Shown piece by piece: positions 44,175 through 58,000 of a stretch of DNA of 64,000 bases. Position 1 is the first letter of the stretch; every line of letters begins with the position of its first letter. The notes beneath the pieces were generated by a model. The model saw nothing but the letters and a program-made list of their open reading frames with translations, did no database searches and was not told where the DNA came from. The position numbers were made by a program, and so were the translations under genes. Source of the DNA: Nannobrachium achirus (lineage: Eukaryota > Chordata > Actinopteri > Myctophiformes > Myctophidae); NCBI GenBank assembly GCA_963921795.1, contig OY997651.1, positions 56,240,642-56,304,641 of the forward strand, given 5' to 3'.

Positions 44175-44373
44175 ACAGCAGTGGTTCTCAACCAGTGGTC
44201 CGGGGACCACCAGTGGTCCTCGAGGGTTGTTCCAGGTGGTCCCCAACTAAATGAGGGAGAGTTGGTAACCAAATGGACCCTTAGCCTACTATCTTTAACG
44301 CTTAAGAGCGTAAAAATGAAACCAAACGGACCCTTATGGGTCCGTTTGGTTTCATTTTACGCTCTCAAGAGTT
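44175..44373. repeat. hAT-like repeat ending in a perfected palindrome
   Basis: It begins gcagtggttctcaaccagtg. From 44297 to 44373 it folds back on itself: aatgaaaccaaacggaccc / gggtccgtttggtttcatt around tta. Confidence 0.8.
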
Positions 44374-45445
44374 AAATAATTGTTTAGGATCTGCATCACT
44401 TCATTTACGAGAAGTCTATGCAATTAGAGAATGTAGAAGAATTGTTATTTTGGTCAAGGTTTGCCTGTTAAAGGAGCAATAGTCAACTTTTTCATTGTAG
44501 GGCCGACACTTTGTTTACATCCTAGTCTATAGACTAGAATAGTGGTCCGTATCTGTGTCTCAAAAGCCGAATAAATAATGGACCTCGGTATGAAAAAGGT
44601 TGAAAACCACTGCTATACAGGGTCGTAAAGTCCTTTTTTCAACGTTGCTTTAACATGAGCACCTTCTACTGTGTCTCAAAAGGTTCCTTATTCCCCTTAC
44701 GATGTGCACTACATTTTGACAAGACTTCACTATACTTGTTTATTTTTGAGCGGTGCCTGCCACTCCCACGTTTGACCGCGTGTGTATGTCTGTCCATAAT
44801 ATGTCCATAGTGTAGTCCCGTATGAGTACGGCAACAGCAGCCGCAGCCACCCGGCGGTGCTGTTGAGCAGCTCGCACCGCTCATTCACACTGGGTGTGAT
44901 TTCTTTCTTTCTTTCTTTTTTTTTTTTTCTTTTGTTCATTGGCTGCTGGGTCTTGCGGATCACTTCTCAACCGGGCCTGTTTTTTACGCGTACGTGACAA
45001 CACACTAGCACAACAAAACTAACCAAAAAAACTACAACGTAAACATCACTGAAACATTGTTCTTCATCCCGTAACAGAACACGTAAAAAGACTCCTTCTG
45101 TGTTTGTTTCTTCCATACCAACCCAGATATTGAACTTGGATCGTAAGCTTTTTCTTTCGCCCGCCTTCTGCCCACAGTCTATAATCATTGCTTGTTCTAG
45201 TGCACTTCAATTTGGGTCGTATAAAGCCTCGCATTCAGAGACAAAACGTCCAGACAAATCACTGCAAGCACCAACCGTTCTCATGCCCGGAACGTCAAGG
45301 CATGGAGCGTAAAGGAAACCGGCCGATAGTTATAAAGCCATTTAAAAAACTTTACCCCCCCAAGTGCCAACAAGTTGTCGTCACGAAAAGCAGCAGCAAC
45401 AAAACACCCATGGCCCTCCGCTCCGCCCGCTCCTTTTTCGACCAA
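44374..45445. other. Region downstream of the serotonin receptor gene
   Basis: A truncated MITE at 44470-44545, a (TTTC)/(T)n run at 44898-44932 and otherwise unique sequence. Part may be 3' UTR of the minus-strand gene; I see no decisive polyadenylation signal. Confidence 0.5.
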
Positions 45446-46138
45446 TCACACGCTGCTGGTGCGTTCTCGGGGGGCGGGGCCACGGCTGATGACCGACAGC
45501 TCCGTGTCGGGATCGCCGTCGTCCGTCTCCGACGCCGCCCCGGGGTCGTCGTCGACGGCGTCGCTCCTCCGCGACGACTCGGAGCCCCCGCGTCTCCACG
45601 CCAGCCTCGCCGCCGCCCCCTCCTCCGACGACCCGAGTCGCCCGACGACTCGCGTCCCGTTGTCCGTGACGACGACAAGCTCCTCCTCCGGGTACGCCGC
45701 CGCCGCATGCAGCGGCAACCCGCCGCATCTTCCGTTGTCTCCGCCCTTGTTCCCCCCGCCACCGTTGCGACAGTTACTGTTCCTGTCCACGCTGCCCTCG
45801 GACCCGCCACGGCCCCCTTTCCTCCCGGCCAGCAGCGGCGTCGCGGCCGAGTGCGAGGACAGCGGCGGCACTATCAGGGTCCGGCCTGGCGCCGCCACGT
45901 TGCCCGTGTTGTAGCGACAGCGGATGTAGCTGGAGAAGGCGCGGCGGTAGGTCTTGTTGAAGAGCGTGTAGACCAGCGGGTTGACGCCCGACGAGATGTA
46001 GCCCACCCACACAAAGACGTTGAGCAGCTCGCCCAGCAGGCCGTCGTCGCACGAGCCCCGGCACAGCACGAAGGTGACGTTGGTGATGAAGAAGGGGCAC
46101 CACATGACGAGGAAGAGGAAGAACACGATGCCCAGGAC
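45446..46138 (-). CDS. htr2c: htr2c-like last exon: TM6, TM7, C-tail
   Basis: [20 protein letters not shown] (TM6), [20 protein letters not shown] (TM7) and [20 protein letters not shown] (helix 8 with a palmitoylatable Cys). Then comes a long Gly/Ser/Arg-rich tail ending ERTSSV and TGA. It is very GC-rich with CpG clusters, which opens long antisense frames; those are not genes. Confidence 0.92.
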   Translation of the reverse strand, partial: VLGIVFFLFLVMWCPFFITNVTFVLCRGSCDDGLLGELLNVFVWVGYISSGVNPLVYTLFNKTYRRAFSSYIRCRYNTGNVAAPGRTLIVPPLSSHSAATPLLAGRKGGRGGSEGSVDRNSNCRNGGGGNKGGDNGRCGGLPLHAAAAYPEEELVVVTDNGTRVVGRLGSSEEGAAARLAWRRGGSESSRRSDAVDDDPGAASETDDGDPDTELSVISRGPAPRERTSSV

Positions 46139-48287
46139 CTGCCAGGGGGAGAGGAGGAGGAGGATGGGGATGGGGAGACAGGCAGGGGTGTCACAAGGGG
46201 GGGGGGGGGGGGGAACGTGGGACTGAGTTACTAGGGCCCAAGGTGGAGGGGCCTTAATTATTTTATACTTTAGCTGTTTTAGAAAAGTGAAAATTTGTGC
46301 AAATCTTTGAATATAAATGTATTTTTTAAGCGAACATTTGTATCTCAAATGTTGCTTCTGGGAGGGTCCCTGGAATTTGAGATGGTGGTACATGGCCAAA
46401 TACATATCATTTTGGGGGTCCTTCACATGAAAACGTTTGAGAACCACTGACATACTGTAGGTAAAAAAAAAACCTTAGAAGGATTTGAAATATTCAAAGA
46501 CAATTTGTTCTTGATTTTTCAAAAATAGCAGATCTACAAGCTCGCAGCTTCGAGCTTGTATATCTGCTATTTTTCAATAGTTAAAGAACAAAATAATGCA
46601 TAATAATGAACCCATTATTACTAAATGGGTCTACCCATCCCTGTAGGCCTAATCCTAATATTTTAGCTTAAAATGGCTAATCTACAAGCACAACACGGTT
46701 GTGTTGAGACCCGTTGTGAGCTTGTGGATCTTATAGTGCCTAGACGAAAAAATGTCTAAGTCCATATTCTTACATTCTTAATTTTTTTATTTAACAGACT
46801 GTAAACCACAAACTATAGTCATTTTTAATCTGTTAAATATTGTTAATGCACTCACCGCTCATTTTGTTCAAATGCCTGTTTGAATATTATCTGCATGCTC
46901 CCTTTGTCTGCTGAATATTGCTTGTACTGTTTTCCACAAACTGTTGGACATATACTGTTTTTTTATACTTTTATAATTCTAATATGAGTTAAGCAAAAAA
47001 AAAAGAAAAAAAATCGAATTGAACAAAATGAGGGGAGAGTGCATTGAGAATTGAACGGATTAAAAACTACTATTTTGTGGTTTACAGTCTGGTAAATAAA
47101 TAAAAAGATCTTTATTCCAGAAAATATGGACGTTTTCATCTCAGGTAGGCCTACTCAATTTATTTTCAACAAATGTTTGCCTAATATATCTACAAATAGA
47201 GGCGTTTGTATGGTTCAATACAGCATCAATACAGTCCAGTACTAGAGCAAGAGAAGAATAAAACAGAAGGAAATGGAATCATGGAAACGAAGAGCTAAAT
47301 AAATAAAGAAAAGCAGTGATTAAATGCATGCTTTTGGAATCATAGATCCGTGCTCTTGAAGCTCCTTCATCGAAATGTGAAATGCCGTTAATGAGATGCG
47401 GGGGAGGCTCTTTCCAAATGCTCCCCAGGTGAAATGTGGAAAAGGTTCATCACAGGAGGGCATTTTTAAAGCCCCCTCTTTAGTGCCGTGTTTGTGTAGG
47501 CATTACAAACCCGCGACGATGGCAAGTGCCAGAATACTGATAACATCGCACATGGGAACAATTTAATAGGACACACTTGAAATGGCTTCTCTGCTTCATG
47601 GGGGAACACCGATTCCTTCTAGAATGTACTGTATGTCTCCAATGTCTTTTTAAGACACCACAAGCAGGGACGTGCAGAGAATGTTTAGAGAGGCAGGGGT
47701 TGACATTTCTAAAACCTTCTTTTGGTGAAAACATCGAAGATAGCAGACCTCCAAGACCTCCAAGCTCAGTTGTGAGCTTGGAGGTCGGCTATTTTCGGTG
47801 CTTGATACGACACTGAACTAAGCATAATCAAGTCAATACTGGAGATGTGGCGCAACGGCATGGATTTCTACACAGAGAGGACAATTATTTCAACATAAGA
47901 TGCTGCTTTCAAATTCAGGAGAGTTTGGACAAGGCAATGCTCTTGAATGCTGCCTTCAGATATGGCATGGAAAGAGGGCATTTGCATTTCTTTCACCATA
48001 GTAAAAACTGCATTCATGGTCTGGAGAGGGCACTTTTTACAGACGGATAAAAGGGCAGGGGCTTAAGCCCCCTTTGATGTCTATGTGTGCACGTGCCTGA
48101 CCACCAGTATATCGTCTCTGTCGGGTGGAAACCTCAGTGTGTCCAAAACCGTTTTCAGGATGCAATGCAGCAAAAATAGCAGATCTACAAGCTCAAAATG
48201 CGCCTCTTCGAAGCCACGTTTCAGGCTTGTAGATCTGCTTCTTTCGATGCTTTTGTTTGAAGCTGTAGTATGATCAAGTAGGGTGTT

Positions 48288-48331
<44 letters not shown>

Positions 48332-51300
48332 AGTAGGCTACATAGCACAGCCAAAATGTTCTGTCAAAGAAGAATGGCAGACTAAAGCACAGAATAGACT
48401 GAAGGCTTGTGAAACGGAACAAAAATGTCAGACTAGTGGAGCTCCACACAATTGAAGTGACACTCATTCTCTAAAGCTTCTCGGCAGGGGCGGTGCCGAC
48501 GACAGGAAGAGGGTCTGTCCGAGTGTCTGTCTGTCTCACTCCTCAAAACACCATTTTCCAATAGCTTGACAACAAATGCAATGGATTCCTTCCCAGAACA
48601 CCCAACATTTTACTGTAGATATTGCAAGTAGAAATGTACCCAAAGCTCATGCATATTTGCTGACGAGTACCGAAGTCCTGACATCACCTGACGTCACTAC
48701 CAATACCTGTGGGTCACAGCGTTTTTGCGTTGGATTTCTCATAGGCAAATCCAGACACGTGCACACATAGACATCAAAGGGGGCTTGAGCCCCTGCCCTT
48801 TTATCCGTCTGTAAAAAGTGCCCTCTCCAGACCATGAATGCCATTTTATACTATGGTAAAAGAAATGCAAAAATTACCCCTTTCCAGCAACAGTGAGCAG
48901 GCCGCTTCTTTTCACCTGACAAGGGGGGATTCCTCAGTTGGACGTAGCATGTGGAAGGAAGACGTTATTCCAACCAGTTCCTTTCCCCTCCATCAGGGAG
49001 AACATGCAGACTCCACACAGAAAGGCCCTTTCGCCAACCCCCAGCTAGTGGGAGAAATATGTAACAAAAAAAGGCAAATGTGTTCACTTCCGGCAGAAAG
49101 CGTGAAAATTTGCACCTAGGGGTATTTTTGTGCGCTGAATTCAAAAATTGACGGTCCCAAGCACTTTTCCCATGGGATCTGGTGGCTCTCATTCACTTAC
49201 CATACTAGGGGAAAAAGACCCCCCAAAAAATGTGAGGGGTCAAACTAGGTGTTTTTCGGGATTCTGAATCCATTGCAAGCATTTGTTTTGCACGAAAAAC
49301 ATTCCTTTCCGAAAAATGGACTCAACGAAACTTTGAAAAGTGATGACTCATCACTAAACCATAGTTTGTGGGGTCCATTTCTTCCCCAAGGAATGTTTTT
49401 TGTGCAAAACAAATGCTTGGAATGGATTCAGAATCATGAAAACCCCCTAGATAGACCCCTCACATGCTACTTAAAGAAGATTTTTGGGGGGTCTTTTTTT
49501 CCTAACCCTAACCCTATGGTAAGTGAATGAGAGAAAAGTGAATTTGAGAAAAGTGCTTGGGACCGTCAATTTTTTAATTCAGCGCACAAAAATACCCCTA
49601 GGTGCAAATTTTCACGCTTTCTGCCGGAAGTGAACACCTTTTTCACATATTTCTCCCACTAAGCGGGAATCGAACCCAGGGCCTTCTAGCTGTGAGGCGA
49701 CAGCACAACCAACTGTGCCACCGTGCCCCCTGAAGCACTGTTCCTTGATCATCTTTATTGCACTGTTGGAATCACATTCGGCAGTCATCATTTTCACCGT
49801 AAACGTGGCATATTTATTCCGTCCATATTATTGGCACAACGTCGCTCAACCATCCCATCCATTATCCACGGTAGTTTGCTAATGTGATTCCAGTGCAGGC
49901 TAAACACAATCGAACAAACAAACAAACAAACAAACACAATGTTCAATAGCTGTGTAATGGGGGGCACGGCGACACAGTCGGTAGTGCTGTCGCCTCAGTC
50001 ACAGCTAGAAGGTCCTGGGTTCGATTCCCACCGGAGACGCTGTGGGCACTGGGGGCGCATTCTCTCCTCTGCATCATCAGTGCCCACACCATAGGTGGGG
50101 TTGGCGAAAGGGCCTTTCTGTGCGGAGTTTGCATGTTCTCCCCGTGTCTCCTAGGGTAGGTACCCTCACAAAAAAACAGGCAGTAATCCTGGTCTCTATA
50201 CTGCTACCCCCTGGCCAGCCAGGGCGCCTGATGGTGGGGAAAGGAATAAAGTGTCCGTGCTACGTCCAACTGAGGAAACTCACCCCTGTCAGGTGAAAAG
50301 AAGCATCTTGGACTCCTCATGCATAGAAGGAAGCATGAGGTCTCCCCAGGTTGGCAGAGGGAGTTTAGCGCCCAGGATTACATTAGATAATTGACACTGG
50401 GGGTGCATAACCTTAATCTTTAAAATGGTTAAGTAAAATGCTTGATATCTTACATTACAACAGAATAATAAGCCACCCTGAACAAAATCCATTGTGGCGG
50501 CTAGACATGGATTTGCAAACCACAGCTCAAATGAGTCCAGAAGGCTCTACTGTATTTTAGATATTACTAGTAAGAATCCTTGTTGTTTATTTGCACCAAA
50601 TTACCAGATGTGTTTGCCTCTAGTGATCACTAATGGGATTAGAGTTTGATTTCATTTCATATCCACTTTATTATGTAAAAGTATTTTTGGACTCCCTGGG
50701 TGTAGGATAATAATAACCATTGCAGTCCAGTTTAATATAAAATCTGTTATTTGGCATTCAAGGAGACACTTTCTACAGTAAATACATGATAAAAAAGCCA
50801 ACACAGTAATACATAAATAACATAAATTTTCAGAGCAGAAATATTTTAATTAGGTGTTGAGACTAACGGCTCTAACTCATTCACACTTTAAAACTGTCTG
50901 TATAAGCACATTTTCTACTTGAAGCCAATCATGAAAACTCGTGGTGCGTAATTCAGTTTGACTTTGCAGTGAGCTTGCTTTCCCCTGCAGGTAGATTATA
51001 CAATTAGCAGACAACACTTTGCAAGCTGCAGACTAAAACATTCTGCACTGGAACTGCAGTGGTGTAATTAAGTATATATAAGGGATATTTCACTTAAAAA
51101 AAATGTTTTGTCATGTTATCATCTAATCAGGCCCTTGGGAACACCCAGGACAGTTTTTGAATTTCTTCATTTGGTATTTAGATATTTGATAATCATTTTT
51201 CCCCATTTTCCCCCTTCCAGGACCTTCCTATACAAACCCATTGTAACTTCAAACTCCATTTTAACCATGATAGACTCAATGAAAACAACCGTCCTTCTTT

Positions 51301-54300
51301 CTGATGACTCATGACACCCTCCGAATACGTGAGCAGGCCGTGTTTTTTTTTTCTTTTTTTAAATAAAAGTTTTCATTGATTTCTATTAATCTTTTGGGCA
51401 AATGAAAATTATTAAATACAATAAAAGATTATAAAAAATAAATGAAAAAAAAAAATGGCGGGGAAAAAAAAGAAAAAACACGGCCTGCTCAAGTATTCAG
51501 AGGGTGTCAGGAGTCACCAGAGAGTTTTTTTTTTTTTTTTTTCTGAAAAGTGAAAAAAAAAAGTGAAAGTAAAAACATGGAGATAGGTGGTTTCAGCCTG
51601 AGAGCAAAGATATCGTCATTAAACTGGTTGTATATTTGGTACTGATGATGGCCTGATGATGGGTGTGGTGACTCCTCTCACCTTGGAGGCCCGCCTCTCG
51701 TTCTTGATGGCCTGCATCATCCCCCGTCGCCCGTGGCAACTGGCGTGCTCGCCGCCCTTGCCGGCGCCGGCCGCCGGCGAGCTGAGCTGGGAGGAGGCCT
51801 CGGGCAGGATGTTGATGCTGTTGCTGGGCGACACGCTCAGCAGCAGGCCGTGCTCCGCCCCTTTCAGGCAGCCCACCGTGTTCCGCCTGCCCGGGGTGGG
51901 CGGGGCATGCGTCTCTGTGGGGAGGAGGGGCCAAACCACAGATTACAGTAACGTTGGCCGCTCTCCATTCAGACAGGCTGCCATTCAGACATTGACTTCT
52001 AATTGTGTGATAATGGGGCACACACCGATGGCGGAGGAAAGGCACCAACCTGCTCACCGGGAGCAACGAGGTGTTCAGGGGTTCAGAGTCTTGCTCAAGG
52101 ACTCTTCGGCACTAACTCTGGGGGAGCCCGGGATCGAACTGGAAACCCTCCGTGTTCTAAGACGGCAACTCTACCCCTGAGCCACTGCCTCCGCCACACA
52201 TTGTAGTAGGGCTGAAACTACAGTATATCGCTTATTTTCTCATCGATTATTCTTATCGATTTCTTTTCCGATTCAACACCAATCGGAGTCCCTCTGAAGT
52301 CTATACTAGTGTATTTTCAGTTTTCGCTCTACATTATAGCTTCGCCGGAAAATAACCGATCTACAAGCTCTTCACCGCATGCTGACAACTTGAAGATCTG
52401 CCATTTTCTGAGAAAGTTTCACCCCGATTATGGATGCTGGGGTGGTTCAGGTGGTTAATAGAATAATCTGATGTTTTGGGGTAAAAATGTTTAAATGTCA
52501 AGGAATTTACATAAAACAATTTGAATAGATTTTTTTTATATATATAATATAGATATTGTTTGATTTATCAGACTGTAAACCACAAATTAGTCTGTTAAAT
52601 TGTTAATGCACGCCCCCCTAATTTTGCTCAAGTGTCTGTTTTAATGTTATCTACCTTTGTCAGCTGAATATTGCTTTTACGGACTTATACTGTTGTTCCA
52701 CAAACTGTTGGAGATACTGTTTGTCCACTTTCCTTAAGTATTATGTATTATAATTCCTAATAGGCCTATATACAGTATGAGTTAAGTAAAACAATCTAAT
52801 TCAACAAAATGAGGGGGAAGAGCATTAATAATTCAACAGATTAAAAACTTCTAGTTTGTGGTTTACAGTCTGGTAAATGAAATTAAAAAAATCTATTCAT
52901 GGATTGCATTTGTAGTCCTACACCAGCCATGTTGAGGACCAACACAGGTGTTCTGATTGGTGTAGAACATTAGTTCTATGCCAATCAGACACATTGACAC
53001 ATCGGCAGCCTTTGTGAGATGAATAGCCATGTTTTCATTGTCTTGATAGTCAGTGTGCCATAACAACATTATGTTTCATTGCGACACCCAGGGCTGTATT
53101 AACCATTGGGCCGGTGGGGCTGTTGCCAGGGGCCCTTAGCTCTCAGGGGCCCTTGGAGGGAACTGGGCCACGTGGTCTTTGACAATTTACAAAAAATAAA
53201 TGTATATGTTAATTAAAAATCTAATGTGTGGGCCCCTCCTCTGTTTTCTACAGGTGCTTTCTTGGCCCACAGATGATCATCATGGCTTAAAATCCGAGCT
53301 GGGTAGTGCGCGTCGGGAGGGAGGGGGGGTTATGGTGGAGGGTGGGGGGGCCCTAAAGAATTATCGGCCAGGGGCCCTCGCGGGGGTTAATCCGTCCATG
53401 GCGACACCACATCAGAATATTATATTTCCTACAGCTTTGGATTGTTTTCTCCTTCTTTTGAAATATATTATCTTTCAAATCAGGATGTAACGATCATTAG
53501 ACTCAGAGCAATAACCCACCTATCTCCCAGACTCCCTCCCCAGTCAGAGTTATCAGTTTGAACGAATTTAGAATTATTTGCAGGATGTCATTTGCATACA
53601 TATTTGAGGGGACTTGACTTAATCCTGCAAGACCCAAATTCATTTCTACTTGCATTTTTTTCCCAACCTTTCAGTTGTAGCAGTACTTTGGAGAGTAAAA
53701 TGTAATGTTTTTTTTTTTTTTAAGAAAACAATGTTTTTGTAAGGTAAATCATGAATCATAAATCATGCTCTAATCTACATTTGGGGGATTTCTTTCACAA
53801 TAATAACATATGTACGTGTTCTGGACATTCTAATGATCACCAGAAAAAATATTATAGGCATTTTACTTGCAAGCATCCATTGCAAGCATTTGTTTTGCAC
53901 AAACACATTCCTTGGGCTAAAAATGGAACCTACAAAACTTTCAAAAGTGATGACTCATCACTAAACAGTACTAAACCATAGTTCTATGGGGTCCAGTTTT
54001 AGCCCAAGGAAAGTTTTTAGTGCAAAACAAATGCTTGCAATGGATTCAGAATCATGAAAAACCCCCTAGATAGACCCCTATTTAAAGAAGATTTTTTTGG
54101 CGGGGTCCTTTTTCCCTGTATAGTAAGTGAGACATCTTTAATTCTCATTTTACGACCAGATCCCATGGGAAAAGTGCTTGGATCCGGCAATTTTTGAATT
54201 CAGCGCCCAAAAATACCTCTAGGTGCAGATTTTCACGCTTTCTGCCGGAAGTGAACATCTTTTTCACATATTTCTCCCACTACAGCACATTCTTCTGCTG

Positions 54301-54986
54301 GGCGTTGTTGAAGAACTATTTATTCAGATGAAAACATCCCACCACGGGACACACCTTCAGAACGCACCGCGCTTGTAAATTCATCAAGGGAAGGAATTGG
54401 TTTTGTTTTAAATGCTTGGTACTGGATTCCCTGCTGTCACTCTCACATTGAGAGCAAGCGCCGACCATCATCTCTGAAGTATTTCATCAGGCGTCAATTT
54501 AAAGAGCTCTCCAGCTGGAGAAGACACAAACGGCAGTAAAAATAAAGGGAAAGGGGAAAATAATGAGACCGTGCATGATTAAAAAAGACGCGGCATGGAG
54601 CCCAGCGCGGCGGATCATAAGAACTGATGATCATAATCATCCCTGGCCTACAGGGAACGTTGTACTGAGGAACCCATCCTATAGTCCTAATGAAAAGGTT
54701 GATTTACTGCAGGTTGAAAAAATGGTGCGTTGTTGCATTTCATTGTCTGCTATTCCCTTAAGGTACAACTTCACCACTTTTCAACCTATCTTCATGAACC
54801 TAGAACCAGAGATGATCCCATTTCCCTGCAGAAGAAGAAGAAGTTGAAGCGGATGGAGAAGTGCTTTTCATTTCCGGGTTATCTTTGCATGCATCGGTCT
54901 TTTATAGCTTCCATGGATCGTTCTTACAGTAGCGAATGGCGATATTGAGAGATAATATCTCCGTCTCTACGAAATCTGTAAACAAA

Positions 54987-55033
<47 letters not shown>

Positions 55034-58000
55034 TGTATATAGCACCTGATGAAGCTTGACGAGCGAAACGCGTCGTGCTAATAAAAAAATCATGAATTAA
55101 GCAGTTGTCCATCGCAGTTCCCTGGAGTGATGCAGTCCCTTCTTATGGAAGGTTTTCAACTTTTTCTATAGTTTATATTAGGGATGCACCGATATGGAAA
55201 TTCTTGGCCGATACCGATACCGATGTTAAAAATAACAATTTAGCCGATAGCCGATACTGACACCGATATTTGTTTATTTAGTTTTTGGTGTTATTATTTC
55301 CCCTTTTGGGCCAGGGAAACAATGAATCGACATTATAAGAAATAACTGTTCAGAATCTACTCTCTTGGTAGGCTGCAGATAACCAACACACCAACATAGC
55401 CAGTGCAAAATGTGTGCTTATCAACAGCAGATAAATATCGGCTACTGCCATCGGTTCGTGTCAGCTTTATTTGCCTATACCGATGTTGACCGATACGGCA
55501 AACATCGGCCGATACCGATGTGTGGCCGATATATCGGTGCATCACTAGTTTATATGCATGCTGACTACGACTTGCACCTCCTATGGGCCTTTCGTTTGGA
55601 TGTGCAGGAGTCTCTCCTCTTTGTTATATATATCTAATACATACAATTCAGCAAACACAAAGTGGTGGCAATTCTCAAACAGAATGTTTAGCTCCATTCT
55701 CTCACAACACCTCTCACAAACATAGCCACCACGTCAAACAAGCGTGAACATTTTGCACTGTCCACATTTTAAACATGCCGCTCTTTGAACCGCATTTATT
55801 TCAATTTAACAAAGTTTCGCCTTTCGCCTCACGCAGAGCAGCCAGTCCTGAAGGAGTATCTTGACAGTGCTCATAAACTGGTCACCAGAGTATCAAGTTA
55901 CAGAGGAGGGGGGAGGGGGGAGGGGAGCTGAGCGGAGGAGAGAGAGAGAGAGAGAGAGAGAGAAAGAAAGACGGGAAAGGGCCCGGGGAGCTGAGCGTCC
56001 GTATACACCACGTCATCGCATCACCAATACCTTTCACAAAACTTTTTTTTTTTTTCAAAAAACTTTTTTTTTTCAAAAAACTTTTTTTTTTCAAAAAAAA
56101 TTTTTTTTCAATTTTTTTTTTTTTTTTTTTTCAAAAAACTTTTTTTTTTTTTCAAATACTGAACTCTAGACTTTTGCGGCCCGAAGGGCCGCAAACTTCT
56201 AGTATATATATATGGGGGATGTTAATCATCTGGGGCGTCCCCAGATGATTAACATAATGTGCAAGATTGTTTTCTCACTCAACAGTAAACACACCAACAT
56301 AGAGTTTAAAGGGATATTTCACTTTCAAAAGAACCTTTGGTCATTTTATCATATAATCAGGTTTTTATGAACACCCTGGACAGTTTTTAATTTGCTTGAT
56401 TCAATATTTAGATATTTGATGTACCGGTAAATTGTATCAGTCCTCCTCCTCCAGTGCTTCTTCTGAAAGTGGAATATCGCTTTAAGTGTATAGAGGGTAT
56501 ATGCACATTTCTGACAATTTAAGGACTTTTTAACAGACAATTGTACAAGTCCCTCTCATCCGAGTCCAAGTCGAGTAGCAAGTCATTTGGTCCAAGAATG
56601 ATATCCGCATGAAAGAAAAAAAACTGCCTACAATGAAAAAGCAACAACATGCTACAAGTCGTCCGAGTCAGATTGTCTCAAGTCGAGTCGAGTCGAGTCT
56701 GGAGTCTGGAGTTGTTTGCCCTCAAGTCCGAGTCGAGTTGCAAGTTGTCAAATGTCGGACTCGAGTCGAGTCTCTATGTCTCGAGTCCAATTGTCTGCTT
56801 TTTAATACCTCCAAAATGACAAATTAAACATTGGCCAAATTGTCAAATATTAGAGGCAGGAATTGTGAAAATTGACGATCTGCATGCTCACAATAGAACC
56901 GTGTTAAACAAAAGGTAATGCCTCAACTCTTAGTGCTCGTCAGGGAAGGGGGTCCCCAGTTAAAATATGATTATTTTGGGGGTCACGGCCTGAAAATGTT
57001 GAGAACCACTGGTCTATACACCCGGCAGAGCTTGGCTCTCTGCTCGGAAAGGCAATGGGAACAGATGAAAAGGACCGTAAGGAACATACCTTGTGGCTCT
57101 GGAGGAGTGACGGTGCTGATCTGAGGCAGGTGGAAGGTGGAGGAGGACGCCGGCAGCTGCAGTCGACTGGGCATGGCCGCCGCCGCCGCGTGGTGCAAAG
57201 GCTGCTGGGAGGATGACGTCTTCCTGCTTTCGTACAGGAAGACCGTCGCCTGCCTCTGGAGGACCTGGGAGCACACATAGACATGAAAGGGGGCTTGAGC
57301 CCCTGCCCTTTTGACAGTCGGTAAAAAGTGCCCTGTCCAGACCATGATTGCCGTTTTCATGGTTTAGTGACGAGTCATGTGTCATCACTTTTCACAATGT
57401 TTCATGCAAAACAATGCTTCAGAATAATTAAAAACCCCTAGTTTGACCCCTCACATGCTACTTAAAGCAGATTTTTTGGGGGTATTTTTTTCCTTTATAG
57501 TATGGTGTAACTAAGTGAATGGGCCCAAACTTCTACCCCCATAAAATAAATTGCTCAATGCTGACAGGCGGTCAGCAGGTGGTTTCATGAATGTATATCC
57601 ACCTGTTTCCGCGGGAGTTTACTGGAGATTATTTGGACCTGTTTGGACCACACTTCCGGTTTAACAGCAGACATACAAGCTCACATCGCGTCGCAGATGC
57701 AACCCGTTGTGAGCTTGTAAATCACACTCGGCTGCGGCGCCGAAAGCTCGGTACAGCGTCTGCGCAATGCACTATGGGGCGTTGGAAACTCGTGGATATA
57801 GACAACATTTTAGGTCAATGTCAGGAGATATCGTCTGCCCTTGAGTGTTTTGATATTTTAAAGTGAAGTGATATAAAAAGGTTTGGACATCCCTGGTGTA
57901 GTGAGACACACGTACGCACACATGCGTGCACACAGGCACACACACCTGTATGGTGAGGCAGTAGGTCACCACCATGATGACCAATGGGATGAAGAAGGCC

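Noticed and set aside
45188-46234. A 348-residue open frame on the plus strand
   Set aside because: It is antisense to the last htr2c-like exon. The GC-rich codon use of that exon removes stops; the protein is low-complexity and matches no family.
49959-50040. tRNA gene on the plus strand
   Set aside because: Same reason; it is the head of a widespread fish SINE with a second, MITE-interrupted copy alongside.
55882-56169. Lys/Phe-rich open frames
   Set aside because: They arise from the poly-T/poly-A fold-back tract.
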